Positions 34,083-42,648 are shown, counted from the first letter of the stretch. The stretch is 64,000 nt of DNA from Streptomyces sp. NBC_01445 (GCF_035918235.1 NZ_CP109485.1:8711001-8775000), one strand, 5' to 3'. The notes: generated by a model from the letters alone, not told the origin. Program-made: numbers and translations.

Positions 34083-35149
34083 ATCCGCCGAAGACCGACG
34101 CCCGCCGGCATCACGACCCGGACGTCCGCGGCTTCGCGAGCGACAACTACGCGGGCGCGCACCCGGAGATCCTCGCGGCCCTCGCCCTCGCCAACGGCGG
34201 TCACCAGATCGCGTACGGCGAGGACGACTACACGGCCAACCTCCAGCAGATCATCCGCGCCCACTTCGGCCCCACGGCCGAGGCGTTCCCGGTCTTCAAC
34301 GGCACCGGTGCCAACGTCGTCGCGCTCCAGGCGGTCACCGACCGCTGGGGCGCGGTGATCTGCGCCGAGTCCGCGCACATCAACGTGGACGAGGGCGGGG
34401 CCCCGGAGCGCATGGGCGGCCTCAAGCTGCTCACCGTGCCGACCCCGGACGGCAAGCTCACGCCCGAGCTCATCGACCGGCAGGCCTTCGGCTGGGACGA
34501 CGAGCACCGCGCGATGCCGCAGGTCGTCTCGATCACGCAGAACACGGAGCTGGGCACGCTCTACACGCCCGACGAGATCCGCGCGATCTGCGACCACGCG
34601 CACGAGCGCGGCATGAAGGTGCACCTCGACGGCTCCCGGATAGCCAACGCGGCCGCGTCGCTCGACGTGCCGATGCGCACGTTCACGAACGCGGTCGGCG
34701 TCGACATCCTGTCGCTCGGCGGCACGAAGAACGGCGCTCTGTTCGGTGAGGCGGTCGTCGTCCTCAATCAGGACGCCGTCAGCCACATGAAGCATCTGCG
34801 CAAGCTCTCGATGCAGCTCGCCTCCAAGATGCGTTTCGTGTCGGTGCAGTTGGAGGCCCTGCTCGCCAAGGACCTGTGGCTGCGCAACGCGCGGCACGCC
34901 AACGAGATGGCCCAGCGCCTCGCCGAGGGCGTCCGCGCCGTGCACGGCGTCGAGATCCTCTACCCGGTGCAGGCCAACGCGGTCTTCGCGCGGCTGCCGC
35001 ACGACGTCAGCGAGCGCCTCCAGAAGCGCTTCCGGTTCTACTTCTGGGACGAGGCGGCCGGCGACGTCCGCTGGATGTGCGCGTTCGACACCCGTGAGGA
35101 GGACGTCGACGGCTTCGTCGCCGCCCTCAAGGAGGAAATGGCCCGCTAG
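34079..35149 (+). CDS. PLP-dependent beta-eliminating lyase / threonine aldolase family
   Basis: A 356-residue fold-type I PLP enzyme. FASDNYAGAHPEILAALALANGGHQIAYGEDDYT is the threonine-aldolase N-terminus, FNGTGANVVALQA binds phosphate, HLDGSRIANAAASL carries the Asp, and LSLGGTKNGALFGEAVV holds the PLP lysine. Members cleave beta-hydroxy amino acids to glycine and an aldehyde. I preferred the GTG at 34079, which overlaps the SDR stop (GTGA); an upstream GTG at 34061 is possible. Together with the SDR and DUF6421 it suggests amino-acid aldol chemistry followed by reduction or oxidation. Confidence 0.9.
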   Translation: MNPPKTDARRHHDPDVRGFASDNYAGAHPEILAALALANGGHQIAYGEDDYTANLQQIIRAHFGPTAEAFPVFNGTGANVVALQAVTDRWGAVICAESAHINVDEGGAPERMGGLKLLTVPTPDGKLTPELIDRQAFGWDDEHRAMPQVVSITQNTELGTLYTPDEIRAICDHAHERGMKVHLDGSRIANAAASLDVPMRTFTNAVGVDILSLGGTKNGALFGEAVVVLNQDAVSHMKHLRKLSMQLASKMRFVSVQLEALLAKDLWLRNARHANEMAQRLAEGVRAVHGVEILYPVQANAVFARLPHDVSERLQKRFRFYFWDEAAGDVRWMCAFDTREEDVDGFVAALKEEMAR

Positions 35150-35178
35150 CGTTCTCCCCACACCCGACTGTATAGATA

Positions 35179-35228
35179 TGCGATCGACCGTAAAGCTATT
35201 GACGCGCGGTCGGTCGCATTTCTATGCT
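35179..35228 (+). promoter_or_regulatory. Hairpin and leaderless promoter of the transglutaminase-fold gene
   Basis: TGCGATCGACCG (35179-35190) and CGGTCGGTCGCA (35207-35218) are 11 of 12 complementary. Within this, TTGACG (35199-35204) and TATGCT (35223-35228) are 18 bases apart, and the ATG lies 9 bases past the second box, so the transcript should start at or next to the start codon. The repeat overlaps the promoter and could be an operator or the terminator of the upstream operon. Confidence 0.65.
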
Positions 35229-35236
35229 CCCGGTCC

Positions 35237-35830
35237 ATGCAGCTGATCCAGAAGAATCCCGACCTGTCTGCCTACTTGGCGGCCGACGAGGTCATCGACC
35301 ATCACCACCCGCTCGTACGGAAGACGGCCGAGCGCCTCGCCGCGCAGGCCTCCGACTCATATTCATACGCCCAGGTGGCCTACGAGTTCGTGCGGGACAC
35401 CATCCCGCACTCCGCCGACAGCGGGGACCTCCGCGTCACCTGGCGCGCCTCGGACGTCCTGGAGCAGGGCACGGGCATCTGTCACGCCAAATCCCACGCG
35501 CTGGCCGCGCTCCTGCGCGCCGAGGACATCCCCGCGGCGCTCTGCTACCAGCGGCTCACGCATGACGCCGGGACCGGGTATGTGCTGCACGGCATGGTCG
35601 CCGTGCGCTTCCATGGGGCCTGGCACCGGCAGGACTGCCGCGGTAACAAGCCCGGCGTCGACGCCCAGTTCTCCCTCGACGGTGAGCGGCTGGCCTTCAT
35701 TGTGGATACGGAGTCCAATGAGGTGGACTATCCGGTACTCTTCGATGTACCGGAGCCGGCCGTTCTGCGCGCCCTGCGCGACGCCCCCGACCGGCCCTAC
35801 TTGTGGGAACACCTCCCCGACGCACTCTGA
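35237..35830 (+). CDS. Transglutaminase-like domain protein
   Basis: A 197-residue protein with the papain-like transglutaminase core: AYEFVRDTIPHSAD, then the Cys in GTGICHAKSHALAALLRAEDIPAALCYQRL, His in YVLHGMVAVRFHGAW and Asp in RQDCRGN. In bacteria this fold is found in cysteine proteases and in proteins acting on amide bonds. There is no signal peptide. The ATG is the first base region of a predicted leaderless transcript. The B3/B4-domain gene follows 34 bases downstream and is probably co-transcribed. Confidence 0.9.
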   Translation: MQLIQKNPDLSAYLAADEVIDHHHPLVRKTAERLAAQASDSYSYAQVAYEFVRDTIPHSADSGDLRVTWRASDVLEQGTGICHAKSHALAALLRAEDIPAALCYQRLTHDAGTGYVLHGMVAVRFHGAWHRQDCRGNKPGVDAQFSLDGERLAFIVDTESNEVDYPVLFDVPEPAVLRALRDAPDRPYLWEHLPDAL

Positions 35831-35864
35831 AACAGCAAGCGCACCCCGAAGAGCAAGGCGGACG

Positions 35865-36551
35865 ATGACCCTCCACCTCACTGTGTCCGACGCGGTACGG
35901 ACCCTCGCGCCCGAGTTCCGGCACGTCGCCATCGAGGCGTACGGGCTGGTCAACAGCCCCAGCAGTGAAGGGACTTCGGCCCTTCTCGACGATGCCGCAC
36001 GCCGTCTCGCCGCGCGACTCGACGGACGCGCCCCGCACGAGGACCCGCACATGGCGGCCTGGCGCGCCGCCTACACGGCCTTCGGCTCCAAGCCCTCCCG
36101 CACCCGTAACTCGGCCGAGGCACTGGCCAAGAGGGCCCTCGCGGACGGCGGACTGCCGCGGATCAACACCCTGGTCGACGTCTACAACGCGATCAGCGTG
36201 GCCCATCTGATCCCGGTCGGCGGCGAGGACCTGGACCACATCAAGGGCGGCATGCGCCTCGTCAGGGCCACCGGCGAAGAGGGCTTCGCCACCGTGGCCG
36301 GGGGAGAGGACGTCGTGGAACACCCCGACGCAGGCGAGGTCGTCTGGTGCGACGACGACGGCGTGACCTGCCGCCGCTGGAACTGGCGCCAGGGCACCCG
36401 TACGCGCCTGACCGAGGAGTCGGTGAACGCGCTCTTCCTGCTGGAGGCGATGGGGCCGCACTGCGACGTGGTGGCGGCCGGCACCGAACTCGCCGAACTC
36501 CTGGAGAAGTTCAGCCCCGGCGCGCGGATCACCGTCCACGCGCCGGAGTAG
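35865..36551 (+). CDS. B3/B4 tRNA-binding domain protein
   Basis: A 228-residue stand-alone version of the B3/B4 domain of phenylalanyl-tRNA synthetase beta subunits. KPSRTRNSAEALAKRALADGGLPRINTLVDVYNAISVAHLIPVGGEDLD is the diagnostic core, followed by VWCDDDGVTCRRWNWRQGTRTRLTEES. Free-standing B3/B4 proteins are thought to edit or bind aminoacyl compounds, but few are characterised. It lies downstream of the transglutaminase-fold gene in one probable transcript. Role is inferred from fold only. Confidence 0.9.
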   Translation: MTLHLTVSDAVRTLAPEFRHVAIEAYGLVNSPSSEGTSALLDDAARRLAARLDGRAPHEDPHMAAWRAAYTAFGSKPSRTRNSAEALAKRALADGGLPRINTLVDVYNAISVAHLIPVGGEDLDHIKGGMRLVRATGEEGFATVAGGEDVVEHPDAGEVVWCDDDGVTCRRWNWRQGTRTRLTEESVNALFLLEAMGPHCDVVAAGTELAELLEKFSPGARITVHAPE

Positions 36552-36591
36552 ACGCACCGCGGTGGGCCCGCGGCACGTCTGCAGTACCGAT

Positions 36592-37320
36592 TCAGCTTGC
36601 CTCGGCGGCCTTCACCTCTGCCGCGGTGGGCGCGGTGCCGCCGAGGTGCGCGGGCATCCACCAGGTGTCGTCCGGACCCTTCGGGCGTACGGGGTACGCG
36701 CGCTGTGCCGCTTCGAGGAGCTCCTGCACACGCTCGCGCAGCCGCCGGGTGATCGCTCCGGCGTACTGGTCGCGCGGGGCCTCCATCGGCTCGCCCACCC
36801 GGATCGTGATCGGGATGTGCTGGCGCTTGAAGTTCTTCGGGTGGCCCTTCGTCCACAGGCGCTGGGTGCCCCACAGTGCCATCGGGATGAGCGGCACACC
36901 GGCCTCCTGGGCCAGGCGCGCGGCGCCCGACTTGAAGCTCTTCAGCGTGAACGACTGCGAGATCGTCGCCTCGGGGAACACCCCGATGACCTGACCGGAG
37001 CGCAGCGAGTCGAGGGCGTGCGCATACGCGTCCTCGCCCTGCTTCCGGTCCACGGGGATGTGCTTCATGCTGCGCATCAGCGGACCGGAGATCTTGTGCC
37101 GGAACACCGACTCCTTCGCCATGAAGCGCACCAGGCGCTTCTGCGGCAGCGCTGCGAGACCGTCGAAAATGAAGTCCAGGTAGCTGATGTGATTGCTGAC
37201 CAGGACCGCGCCGCCGGAGCGCGGAATGTTCTCCGCGCCCTTGACGTCGATCTTCAGATCGAGCGCCTTGAACATCGTGCGGGCCGCGCCGATGACCGGA
37301 CGGTAGACGAGCTCTGCCAT
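36592..37320 (-). CDS. 1-acyl-sn-glycerol-3-phosphate acyltransferase family
   Basis: A 242-residue lysophosphatidate-acyltransferase-like protein expected at the inner face of the membrane, making phosphatidate. Motifs are NHISYLDFIFDG (NHxxxxD), RFMAKESVFRHKISGPLMRSMKHIPVDR, and VFPEATISQSFTLKSFKSGAARLAQEAGVPLIPMAL. The FPEG element reads FPEA here. The C-terminus has the Streptomyces-type tail WWMPAHLGGTAPTAAEVKAAE. I took the ATG at 37320; longer frames upstream lack conservation. It is a single gene, convergent with the B3/B4 gene. Confidence 0.9.
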   Translation of the reverse strand: MAELVYRPVIGAARTMFKALDLKIDVKGAENIPRSGGAVLVSNHISYLDFIFDGLAALPQKRLVRFMAKESVFRHKISGPLMRSMKHIPVDRKQGEDAYAHALDSLRSGQVIGVFPEATISQSFTLKSFKSGAARLAQEAGVPLIPMALWGTQRLWTKGHPKNFKRQHIPITIRVGEPMEAPRDQYAGAITRRLRERVQELLEAAQRAYPVRPKGPDDTWWMPAHLGGTAPTAAEVKAAEAS

Positions 37321-37495
37321 GGAGGGGGAGGACCCTTCATCTCTGCCTGGGGAGGGGGCTCCCGGCGGGAAGTTACGCAGCCGTAGGTTTTGTGGCTTGC
37401 GCAGATCGTGCCCCATCAACGGCTGAGTAGCCAGTCCTGGTTCCGGCCGGGCGCGAGATCCTCGTCACTCCCACGCGGTCCGTGCAACCCGTTGA

Positions 37496-37912
37496 TCAGC
37501 CAAATCGTGCCGCGCCACGCCGCAGGAGCAGGTACATCTCGCACCCCAGGCAGTAGCCGAACACCGAGTTGAGGAACGCCGCCGCCAGCGCGCAGGCCGT
37601 CGCCGCGAGCCCGAGCCAGCCCGGCCCCCACACCAGACCCACCAGACCCACCGCCGCAAAGACGAGCCCGACGAACTGCGCGAACCGCGGCGGCTGCGGA
37701 GCCTCGAACTCCGTGGGCGGCCCCAGCCGCGGCCGCACCGCCGTACGGAACAGCCACGCATAGGGAGAACGCCCCACTCCGCCCGCCGCGCCGAGCGCGA
37801 AACACAGCGTCTGCCACGCCAGGAGCCAGGCGCTGCCCGTGACGAGCACCAGGGCCAGTACGACCGTCGTGACCGCGGCACCGAACCGCGGCCCTCTCAC
37901 ATCGATGTCCAT
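37496..37912 (-). CDS. DUF4395 membrane protein
   Basis: A 138-residue protein with four hydrophobic helices: DVRGPRFGAAVTTVVLALVLVTG, WQTLCFALGAAGGVGRSPYAWLFR, the FAQFVGLVFAAVGLVGLVWG stretch, and ACALAAAFLNSVFGYCLGCEMYLLLRR. The CLGC pair in the last helix is a DUF4395 hallmark and a candidate redox site. The gene is divergent from a membrane-anchored thioredoxin, its usual partner, so the two probably form a thiol-redox unit at the membrane. Confidence 0.88.
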   Translation of the reverse strand: MDIDVRGPRFGAAVTTVVLALVLVTGSAWLLAWQTLCFALGAAGGVGRSPYAWLFRTAVRPRLGPPTEFEAPQPPRFAQFVGLVFAAVGLVGLVWGPGWLGLAATACALAAAFLNSVFGYCLGCEMYLLLRRGAARFG

Positions 37913-37988
37913 GAACCCAGCATTCCGCAACGGTGCGCTGTGCGGACCCGGGGAATCTTTGCGGTCTCGTGAATGCTGCACTGGAACG

Positions 37989-38396
37989 ATGACCGGACTT
38001 GTGGTGTGTGTGGCCGTGCTCGCCGTGGCGAGCGCCTTCGGGCTGATGCAACGGCGGCGGAGCGGGAGGATGAAGGTGCGGCAGGGCGAAGCGGCGCTCG
38101 GAGCGGCGCAGTTGGGGGAGGCACTGGGGGAGCGGGCCACGCTCGTACAGTTCTCCAGCGCCTTCTGCGCCCCGTGCCGGGCCACCCGGCGCGTGCTCGG
38201 CGAAGTGGCCGAAATGGTTCCCGGCGTGGCCCATGTGGAGATCGACGCCGAGGAGCGGCTCGACCTCGTACGGGAACTCGGCGTCCTCAAGACGCCCACC
38301 GTGCTCGTCCTCGACGCGGCCGGACACATCGTGCGCCGCGCCTCGGGCCAGCCGCGCAAGGCCGACGTCATCGCCGCGCTCGGGGAGGCGGTCTGA
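37989..38396 (+). CDS. Membrane-anchored thioredoxin-family protein
   Basis: A 135-residue protein with one N-terminal helix (LVVCVAVLAVASAFGLM) and a thioredoxin fold. The active site is CAPC in VQFSSAFCAPCRATRRVL, followed by HVEIDAEERLDLVRELGVLKTPTVLVLDAAG with the cis-proline. The anchor orientation (basic RRRRSGR after the helix) suggests the thioredoxin domain faces the cytoplasm. It is divergent from the DUF4395 gene and likely works with it. Confidence 0.9.
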   Translation: MTGLVVCVAVLAVASAFGLMQRRRSGRMKVRQGEAALGAAQLGEALGERATLVQFSSAFCAPCRATRRVLGEVAEMVPGVAHVEIDAEERLDLVRELGVLKTPTVLVLDAAGHIVRRASGQPRKADVIAALGEAV

Positions 38397-38479
38397 CGGG
38401 TGGTGACCTCGTCGTGACGCTTCTCCCAGATGGCGGGACGCACTTGACTGCACGCACCACCTATCGTCAGCCTGACAGT

Positions 38480-38560
38480 ATGCCCACGGAACCCCTTCTC
38501 TTCGAGCGTGTCCATGTGGACCTCGCCCGCTGCGCGAGTGCGCGCTGTCCCGGCTCCTGA
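38480..38560 (+). CDS. HVDL-type leader peptide
   Basis: A 26-residue ORF, MPTEPLLFER then VHVDLARCASARCPGS, lies 46 bases upstream of the flavin reductase gene. Its HVDL core and Cys-containing end match the short leader peptides that Streptomyces place before sulfur-metabolism and related genes. Two cysteine codons near the end suggest translational attenuation by cysteine supply. No ribosome site precedes the ATG, so it may be read from a leaderless transcript. Confidence 0.7.
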   Translation: MPTEPLLFERVHVDLARCASARCPGS

Positions 38561-38606
38561 GCAGCCACGGACCCCGCTCGCACCCCTCCGGCAGAAGGAC
38601 AACTCC

Positions 38607-39113
38607 ATGACGGCCACGCCCGATCTCCGCACCGCCACGACCGCATCGCCCGACCTGCTGCGCTCGGTCTTCCGCCGGCACGCGGCCGGAGTCGCCGTGA
38701 TCACCGCCCGCGGCGCCGCCCCCGTGGGCTTCACCGCCACCTCCCTGACGTCCGTGTCGGCCGAACCCCCCGTCATCTCGTTCGGTATCGGCCTGGGCGC
38801 CTCCAGTTGGCCCGTCGTCTCCGAGGCCGGACACATCGGCGTGCACATACTCGGCGAGCACCAGCAGGATCTGGCCGCCACGTTCGCGAAGAGCGGAGCC
38901 GACCGCTTCGGGGACCCCACGCGCTGGTACGAGGGCCCGGAGGGCGTGCCCGTACTCGAAGGCGTCCTGGCCTGGCTGGTGTGCCGCGTGATCGCACGCG
39001 TGCCCGCCGGTGACCACCGCATCGTGCTCGCCGAGGCCGTCACCGGAGACCCCGCGGGGACCGGCCGGCCGCTCGTCTACCACCAGGGCCGCTTCAACGG
39101 TCTGCGCGACTAG
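38607..39113 (+). CDS. Flavin reductase-family protein
   Basis: A 168-residue FMN-binding split-barrel protein: FRRHAAGVAVITARGAAPVGFTATSLTSVSAEPPVISFGIG is the flavin-reductase start, GHIGVHILGEHQQDLAATFAKSGADRF the middle, and DHRIVLAEAV with a final HQGRF the end. It would supply reduced flavin to a monooxygenase or act as a flavin-dependent reductase. An AGAAGGA site precedes the ATG at 38607. The upstream cysteine-containing leader peptide points to control by sulfur status. Confidence 0.9.
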   Translation: MTATPDLRTATTASPDLLRSVFRRHAAGVAVITARGAAPVGFTATSLTSVSAEPPVISFGIGLGASSWPVVSEAGHIGVHILGEHQQDLAATFAKSGADRFGDPTRWYEGPEGVPVLEGVLAWLVCRVIARVPAGDHRIVLAEAVTGDPAGTGRPLVYHQGRFNGLRD

Positions 39114-39156
39114 GATCACAGTTCAAAGCGCTTGCTTAGCGGGCGAATCCTGGGTG

Positions 39157-39168
39157 TACTGGCGAGTA
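39157..39168. promoter_or_regulatory. TACT-N4-AGTA palindrome in the etf promoter region
   Basis: TACTGGCGAGTA lies 114 bases upstream of the etfB start, next to the AT-rich stretch AATATTTCG. Palindromes of this shape are used by TetR-type lipid-metabolism regulators in actinobacteria. The same spacer (39114-39281) also contains a GC-rich hairpin near 39180. Which protein binds cannot be told from sequence. Confidence 0.4.
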
Positions 39169-39281
39169 ATATTTCGTTCGGGGCGCGGGCCGCCCCGACC
39201 GGGAGAGTCCGCTTCGGACGCCTATGCTGCCTGCAGGGAGCAAGGCCGCCCAGTAAAGACGATTGCAGTAGGAGAGCCGGC

Positions 39282-40067
39282 GTGAGCTTGAGGATCGTTG
39301 TCACCGTGAAGTATGTGCCGGATGCGACGGGGGACCGGCATTTCGCTGATGACCTGACGGTGGACCGTGATGATGTGGACGGGCTGCTGTCGGAGCTGGA
39401 CGAGTACGCGGTCGAGCAGGCGTTGCAGATCGCGGACGAGGCGGACGATGCGGAGATCACCGTGTTGACGGTGGGTCCGGAGGACGCGAAGGACGCGTTG
39501 CGCAAGGCGTTGTCGATGGGCGCGGACAAGGCGATCCATGTCGAGGACGACGATCTGCACGGCACGGACATCGTGGGCACGTCGCTGGTGCTGGCGAAGG
39601 CGATCGAGAAGGCCGGCTTCGATCTGGTGGTCTCCGGTATGGCGTCCACGGACGGCACGGCGGGTGTGGTGCCGGCGCTGCTGGCGGAGCGTCTGGGTGT
39701 GCCGCAGGTGACGCTGTTGTCGCAGGTGTCGGTCGAGGACGGTGTGGTCAAGGGGCGCCGTGACGGCGACACCGCCTCGGAGCAGGTGGAGGCGTCCCTG
39801 CCGGCGGTGGTGTCGGTGACCGACCAGTCGGGCGAGGCGCGTTACCCCTCGTTCAAGGGGATCATGGCGGCGAAGAAGAAGCCGGTCACCTCCTGGGACC
39901 TGTCCGATCTGGACATCGAGGCCGAGGAAGTGGGCCTGGAGGGTGCCTGGACGACGGTCGATTCCGCGGCTGAGCGTCCGGCGCGCAGTGCGGGCACGAT
40001 CGTCAAGGACGAGGGCGAGGGCGGCAAGCAGCTCGCCGAGTTCCTCGCGGGCCAGAAGTTCATCTGA
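39282..40067 (+). CDS. etfB: Electron transfer flavoprotein beta subunit
   Basis: A 261-residue FixA/EtfB protein that with EtfA carries electrons from acyl-CoA and other dehydrogenases to the quinone pool. Key stretches are IVVTVKYVPDATGDRHF, LDEYAVEQALQIAD, DAKDALRKALSMGADKAIHV, and LVVSGMASTDGTAGVVPALLAERLGVPQVTLL, with the AMP-binding loop. The GTG at 39282 has TAGGAGAG upstream. etfA follows after 63 bases in the standard order. Confidence 0.96.
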   Translation: MSLRIVVTVKYVPDATGDRHFADDLTVDRDDVDGLLSELDEYAVEQALQIADEADDAEITVLTVGPEDAKDALRKALSMGADKAIHVEDDDLHGTDIVGTSLVLAKAIEKAGFDLVVSGMASTDGTAGVVPALLAERLGVPQVTLLSQVSVEDGVVKGRRDGDTASEQVEASLPAVVSVTDQSGEARYPSFKGIMAAKKKPVTSWDLSDLDIEAEEVGLEGAWTTVDSAAERPARSAGTIVKDEGEGGKQLAEFLAGQKFI

Positions 40068-40130
40068 GTCCCGCCTGCTCGCATCACCCGCTCTGTCCTC
40101 ATCTTTCGCACGCAGGAGAGAAGAAGTTCC

Positions 40131-41093
40131 ATGGCTGAAGTTCTGGTCTACGTCGATCACGTGGACGGTGCCGTCCGCAAGCCCACCCTTGAACTGCTGA
40201 CCCTGGCCCGCCGTCTGGGCGAGCCCGTCGCGCTGGCGATCGGTGCCGGCGCCGCCGACACCGCCGCGACCCTCGCCGAACACGGCGCGACCCGCGTCCT
40301 GACGCACGACGCGTCCGAGTACGCCGACTATCTGGTCGTGCCGAAGGTGGATGCGCTGCAGGCCGCCTACAACGCGGTGTCCCCGGCCGCCGTGTTGGTG
40401 CCGTCCTCGGCGGAGGGCAAGGAGATCGCGGCGCGTCTGGCGGTACGGATCGGGTCGGGTGTCATCACCGACGCCACCGACCTGACGGCCGGTGACTCGG
40501 GTCCGGTCGCCACCCAGTCGGCGTTCGCCGCCTCCTTCACCACCACCACCCGGGTGGCCAAGGGCACCCCGGTCATCACCGTCAAGCCCAACAGTGCCCC
40601 GGTCGAGTCCGCCCCGGCCGCCGGTGCGGTCGAGACGCTGGACGTGTCGTTCTCCGACCAGGCCAGGGGCACGAAGGTCACCGCGCGCACGGCGCGTGAG
40701 TCGACCGGGCGTCCCGACCTGACCGAGGCCGCGATCGTGGTCTCCGGCGGACGTGGCGTCAACGGCGCCGAGAACTTCGCGATCATCGAGGCCCTCGCCG
40801 ACTCCCTCGGCGCGGCGGTCGGCGCTTCCCGCGCCGCGGTCGACGCGGGCTGGTACCCGCACTCCAACCAGGTCGGCCAGACCGGCAAGAGTGTCTCCCC
40901 GCAGCTCTACATCGCCAACGGCATCTCCGGCGCGATCCAGCACCGGGCCGGCATGCAGACCTCGAAGACCATCGTCGCGGTCAACAAGGACGCCGAAGCC
41001 CCGATCTTCGACCTCGTCGACTACGGCGTCGTCGGCGACCTCTTCGACGTCGTCCCCCAGCTCACCGAGGAAATCAAGACCCGCAAGGGCTGA
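40131..41093 (+). CDS. etfA: Electron transfer flavoprotein alpha subunit
   Basis: A 320-residue FixB/EtfA protein. The C-terminal FAD domain carries the ETF-alpha signature ([70 protein letters not shown]), and [26 protein letters not shown] closes the domain. CAGGAGAG precedes the ATG. It forms the heterodimer with EtfB and binds the FAD. A strong hairpin terminator follows 16 bases after the stop. Confidence 0.97.
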   Translation: MAEVLVYVDHVDGAVRKPTLELLTLARRLGEPVALAIGAGAADTAATLAEHGATRVLTHDASEYADYLVVPKVDALQAAYNAVSPAAVLVPSSAEGKEIAARLAVRIGSGVITDATDLTAGDSGPVATQSAFAASFTTTTRVAKGTPVITVKPNSAPVESAPAAGAVETLDVSFSDQARGTKVTARTARESTGRPDLTEAAIVVSGGRGVNGAENFAIIEALADSLGAAVGASRAAVDAGWYPHSNQVGQTGKSVSPQLYIANGISGAIQHRAGMQTSKTIVAVNKDAEAPIFDLVDYGVVGDLFDVVPQLTEEIKTRKG

Positions 41094-41109
41094 GCTTCTC
41101 CGGGCCGGT

Positions 41110-41148
41110 AACGGGGCCGCGTGGTGATCTTCACCGCGCGGCCCCGTT
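41110..41148 (+). terminator. Terminator of the etf operon
   Basis: AACGGGGCCGCG and CGCGGCCCCGTT are perfect 12-base arms around a 15-base loop that itself can pair GGTGA/TCACC. Confidence 0.85.
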
Positions 41149-41164
41149 CGCGTACGAGGGACCA

Positions 41165-41226
41165 TTGACGCAGGTGGCGAGCGCAGATAACTTCGCTATA
41201 CGGATTGTTGATTCCGTGAAGCGGAA
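41165..41226 (+). promoter_or_regulatory. Promoter and inverted repeat of the DUF6986 gene
   Basis: TTGACG (41165-41170) and TAACTT (41188-41193) are 17 bases apart. Downstream in the leader lies TTCCG-N5-CGGAA (41212-41226), a candidate repressor site between the transcription start and the gene. Confidence 0.6.
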
Positions 41227-41260
41227 ACTCTGGAACGTCGAGAGTGTGGAGGGTGCAGGA

Positions 41261-42553
41261 ATGGGTCAGCAAGAGAAGGTGGCAACGAGCCTCGCCGGTG
41301 CGGTCAGCGAGGGCATCAGCGCTTCCCTCGCCCCCGTGGACGCGGAGCTGGAGCGCCGCTACCCCGGAGACCCCGGCACCCGGCAGCCCGTCCACACCGT
41401 GTACGTCCCCGGTGAGCAGTTCGACGCCGACACCATTCGCACCTGGGGCGACAAGGCCCTGGCGATGCTCGACGAACACGCCCCGGACGCCGCCTCCTTC
41501 GCCTCCGTTCTCGGCCTGGGCGACGACCTCGCCGAGGCGGTCCACACACGCGTGCGCGCCAAGCTGGAGCGCGAGCCGGTCGAGGACCTACGCATCGACT
41601 TCGAGGACGGCTACAAGGGCGCCGACGAAGACCAGGACGCCGCCCGCGCGGCCCGGCTGGTCGCCGAGGCGTACAAGAACGGCACCGCCGCTCCGTACAT
41701 GGGCATCCGCATGAAGTGCATGGAGGCGCCGGTACGCGACCGGGGCATCCGCACCCTCGACATCTTCCTGTCCAGCCTCATGGAGGCGGGCGGCCTCCCC
41801 GACGGGCTCGTCCTCACGCTCCCCAAGGTCACGTACCCGGAGCAAGTCACCGCCATGGTCCGGCTTCTGGAGGCCTTCGAGAAGGCGCACGGTCTCGAGG
41901 CCGGACGCCTCGGCTTCGAGATCCAGATCGAGACCAGCCAGTCCATCCTCGCCGCCGACGGCACCGCCGCCGTCGCCCGCATGATCGACGCCGCCGAGGG
42001 CCGCGCGACCGGACTGCACTACGGCACCTTCGACTACAGCGCCTGCCTCGGCGTCAGCGCCGCCTACCAGGCCAGCGACCACCCGGCCGCCGACTACGCG
42101 AAGGCCGTCATGCAGGTGGCCGCCGCCGGTACCGGTGTCCGCGTCTCGGACGGCTCCACCAACGTCCTGCCCGTCGGCACGACCGCGAAGGTCCACGACG
42201 CCTGGCGCCTGCACTACGGCCTCACCCGCCGCGCCCTGGCCCGGGCCTACTACCAGGGCTGGGACATGCACCCGGGCCACATCCCGACCCGCTACGCCGC
42301 GGTCTTCGCCTTCTACCGCGAGGGCTTCGAGTCGGCCGCCGCGCGCCTGGCCGCCTACGCCGGTCACCACGAGGGCGGCGACGTCGCGGACGAGCCAGCC
42401 ACCGCCAAGGCGCTCGCCGGCTATCTGCTGCGCGGCCTGGACTGCGGCGCCCTCGACACGGGCGAGGTCACCCGCATCACGGGCCTCACGCTGGCCCGCC
42501 TCCAGGGATTCGCGGGCCCGCGCCGCGGCGACCTGACCGCGCAGGAACGGTGA
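41261..42553 (+). CDS. DUF6986 family (aldolase-like) protein
   Basis: A 430-residue protein with citrate-lyase/malate-synthase-like TIM-barrel features. Seen here: YVPGEQFDADTIRTWGDKALAMLDEHAPD, LRIDFEDGYKGADEDQDA with acidic metal ligands, PYMGIRMKCMEAPVRDRGIRTLDIFL, GFEIQIETSQSIL, and HYGTFDYSACLGVSAAYQ. The Glu in EIQIET and Asp in the DFEDGY region suggest Mg2+-dependent carbon-carbon bond chemistry on an oxo-acid. The ATG at 41261 has GGAGGGTGCAGGA upstream. In Streptomyces such genes occur near glyoxylate/ureide metabolism, but there is no such neighbour here, so the substrate is unknown. Confidence 0.85.
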   Translation: MGQQEKVATSLAGAVSEGISASLAPVDAELERRYPGDPGTRQPVHTVYVPGEQFDADTIRTWGDKALAMLDEHAPDAASFASVLGLGDDLAEAVHTRVRAKLEREPVEDLRIDFEDGYKGADEDQDAARAARLVAEAYKNGTAAPYMGIRMKCMEAPVRDRGIRTLDIFLSSLMEAGGLPDGLVLTLPKVTYPEQVTAMVRLLEAFEKAHGLEAGRLGFEIQIETSQSILAADGTAAVARMIDAAEGRATGLHYGTFDYSACLGVSAAYQASDHPAADYAKAVMQVAAAGTGVRVSDGSTNVLPVGTTAKVHDAWRLHYGLTRRALARAYYQGWDMHPGHIPTRYAAVFAFYREGFESAAARLAAYAGHHEGGDVADEPATAKALAGYLLRGLDCGALDTGEVTRITGLTLARLQGFAGPRRGDLTAQER

Positions 42554-42648
42554 CGGTCGTCCCGGTCCCGTAACGCGTATCCGGTCCCGTCACCGCTGCC
42601 CCGTAGTCTGTACGCCACTTGAACAGGCGTCACAGGGACGGGGCAGCG

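Noticed and set aside
41110..41148. A riboswitch before the DUF6986 gene
   Set aside because: The simple perfect stem directly after etfA is fully explained as a terminator, and the DUF6986 promoter lies downstream of it.
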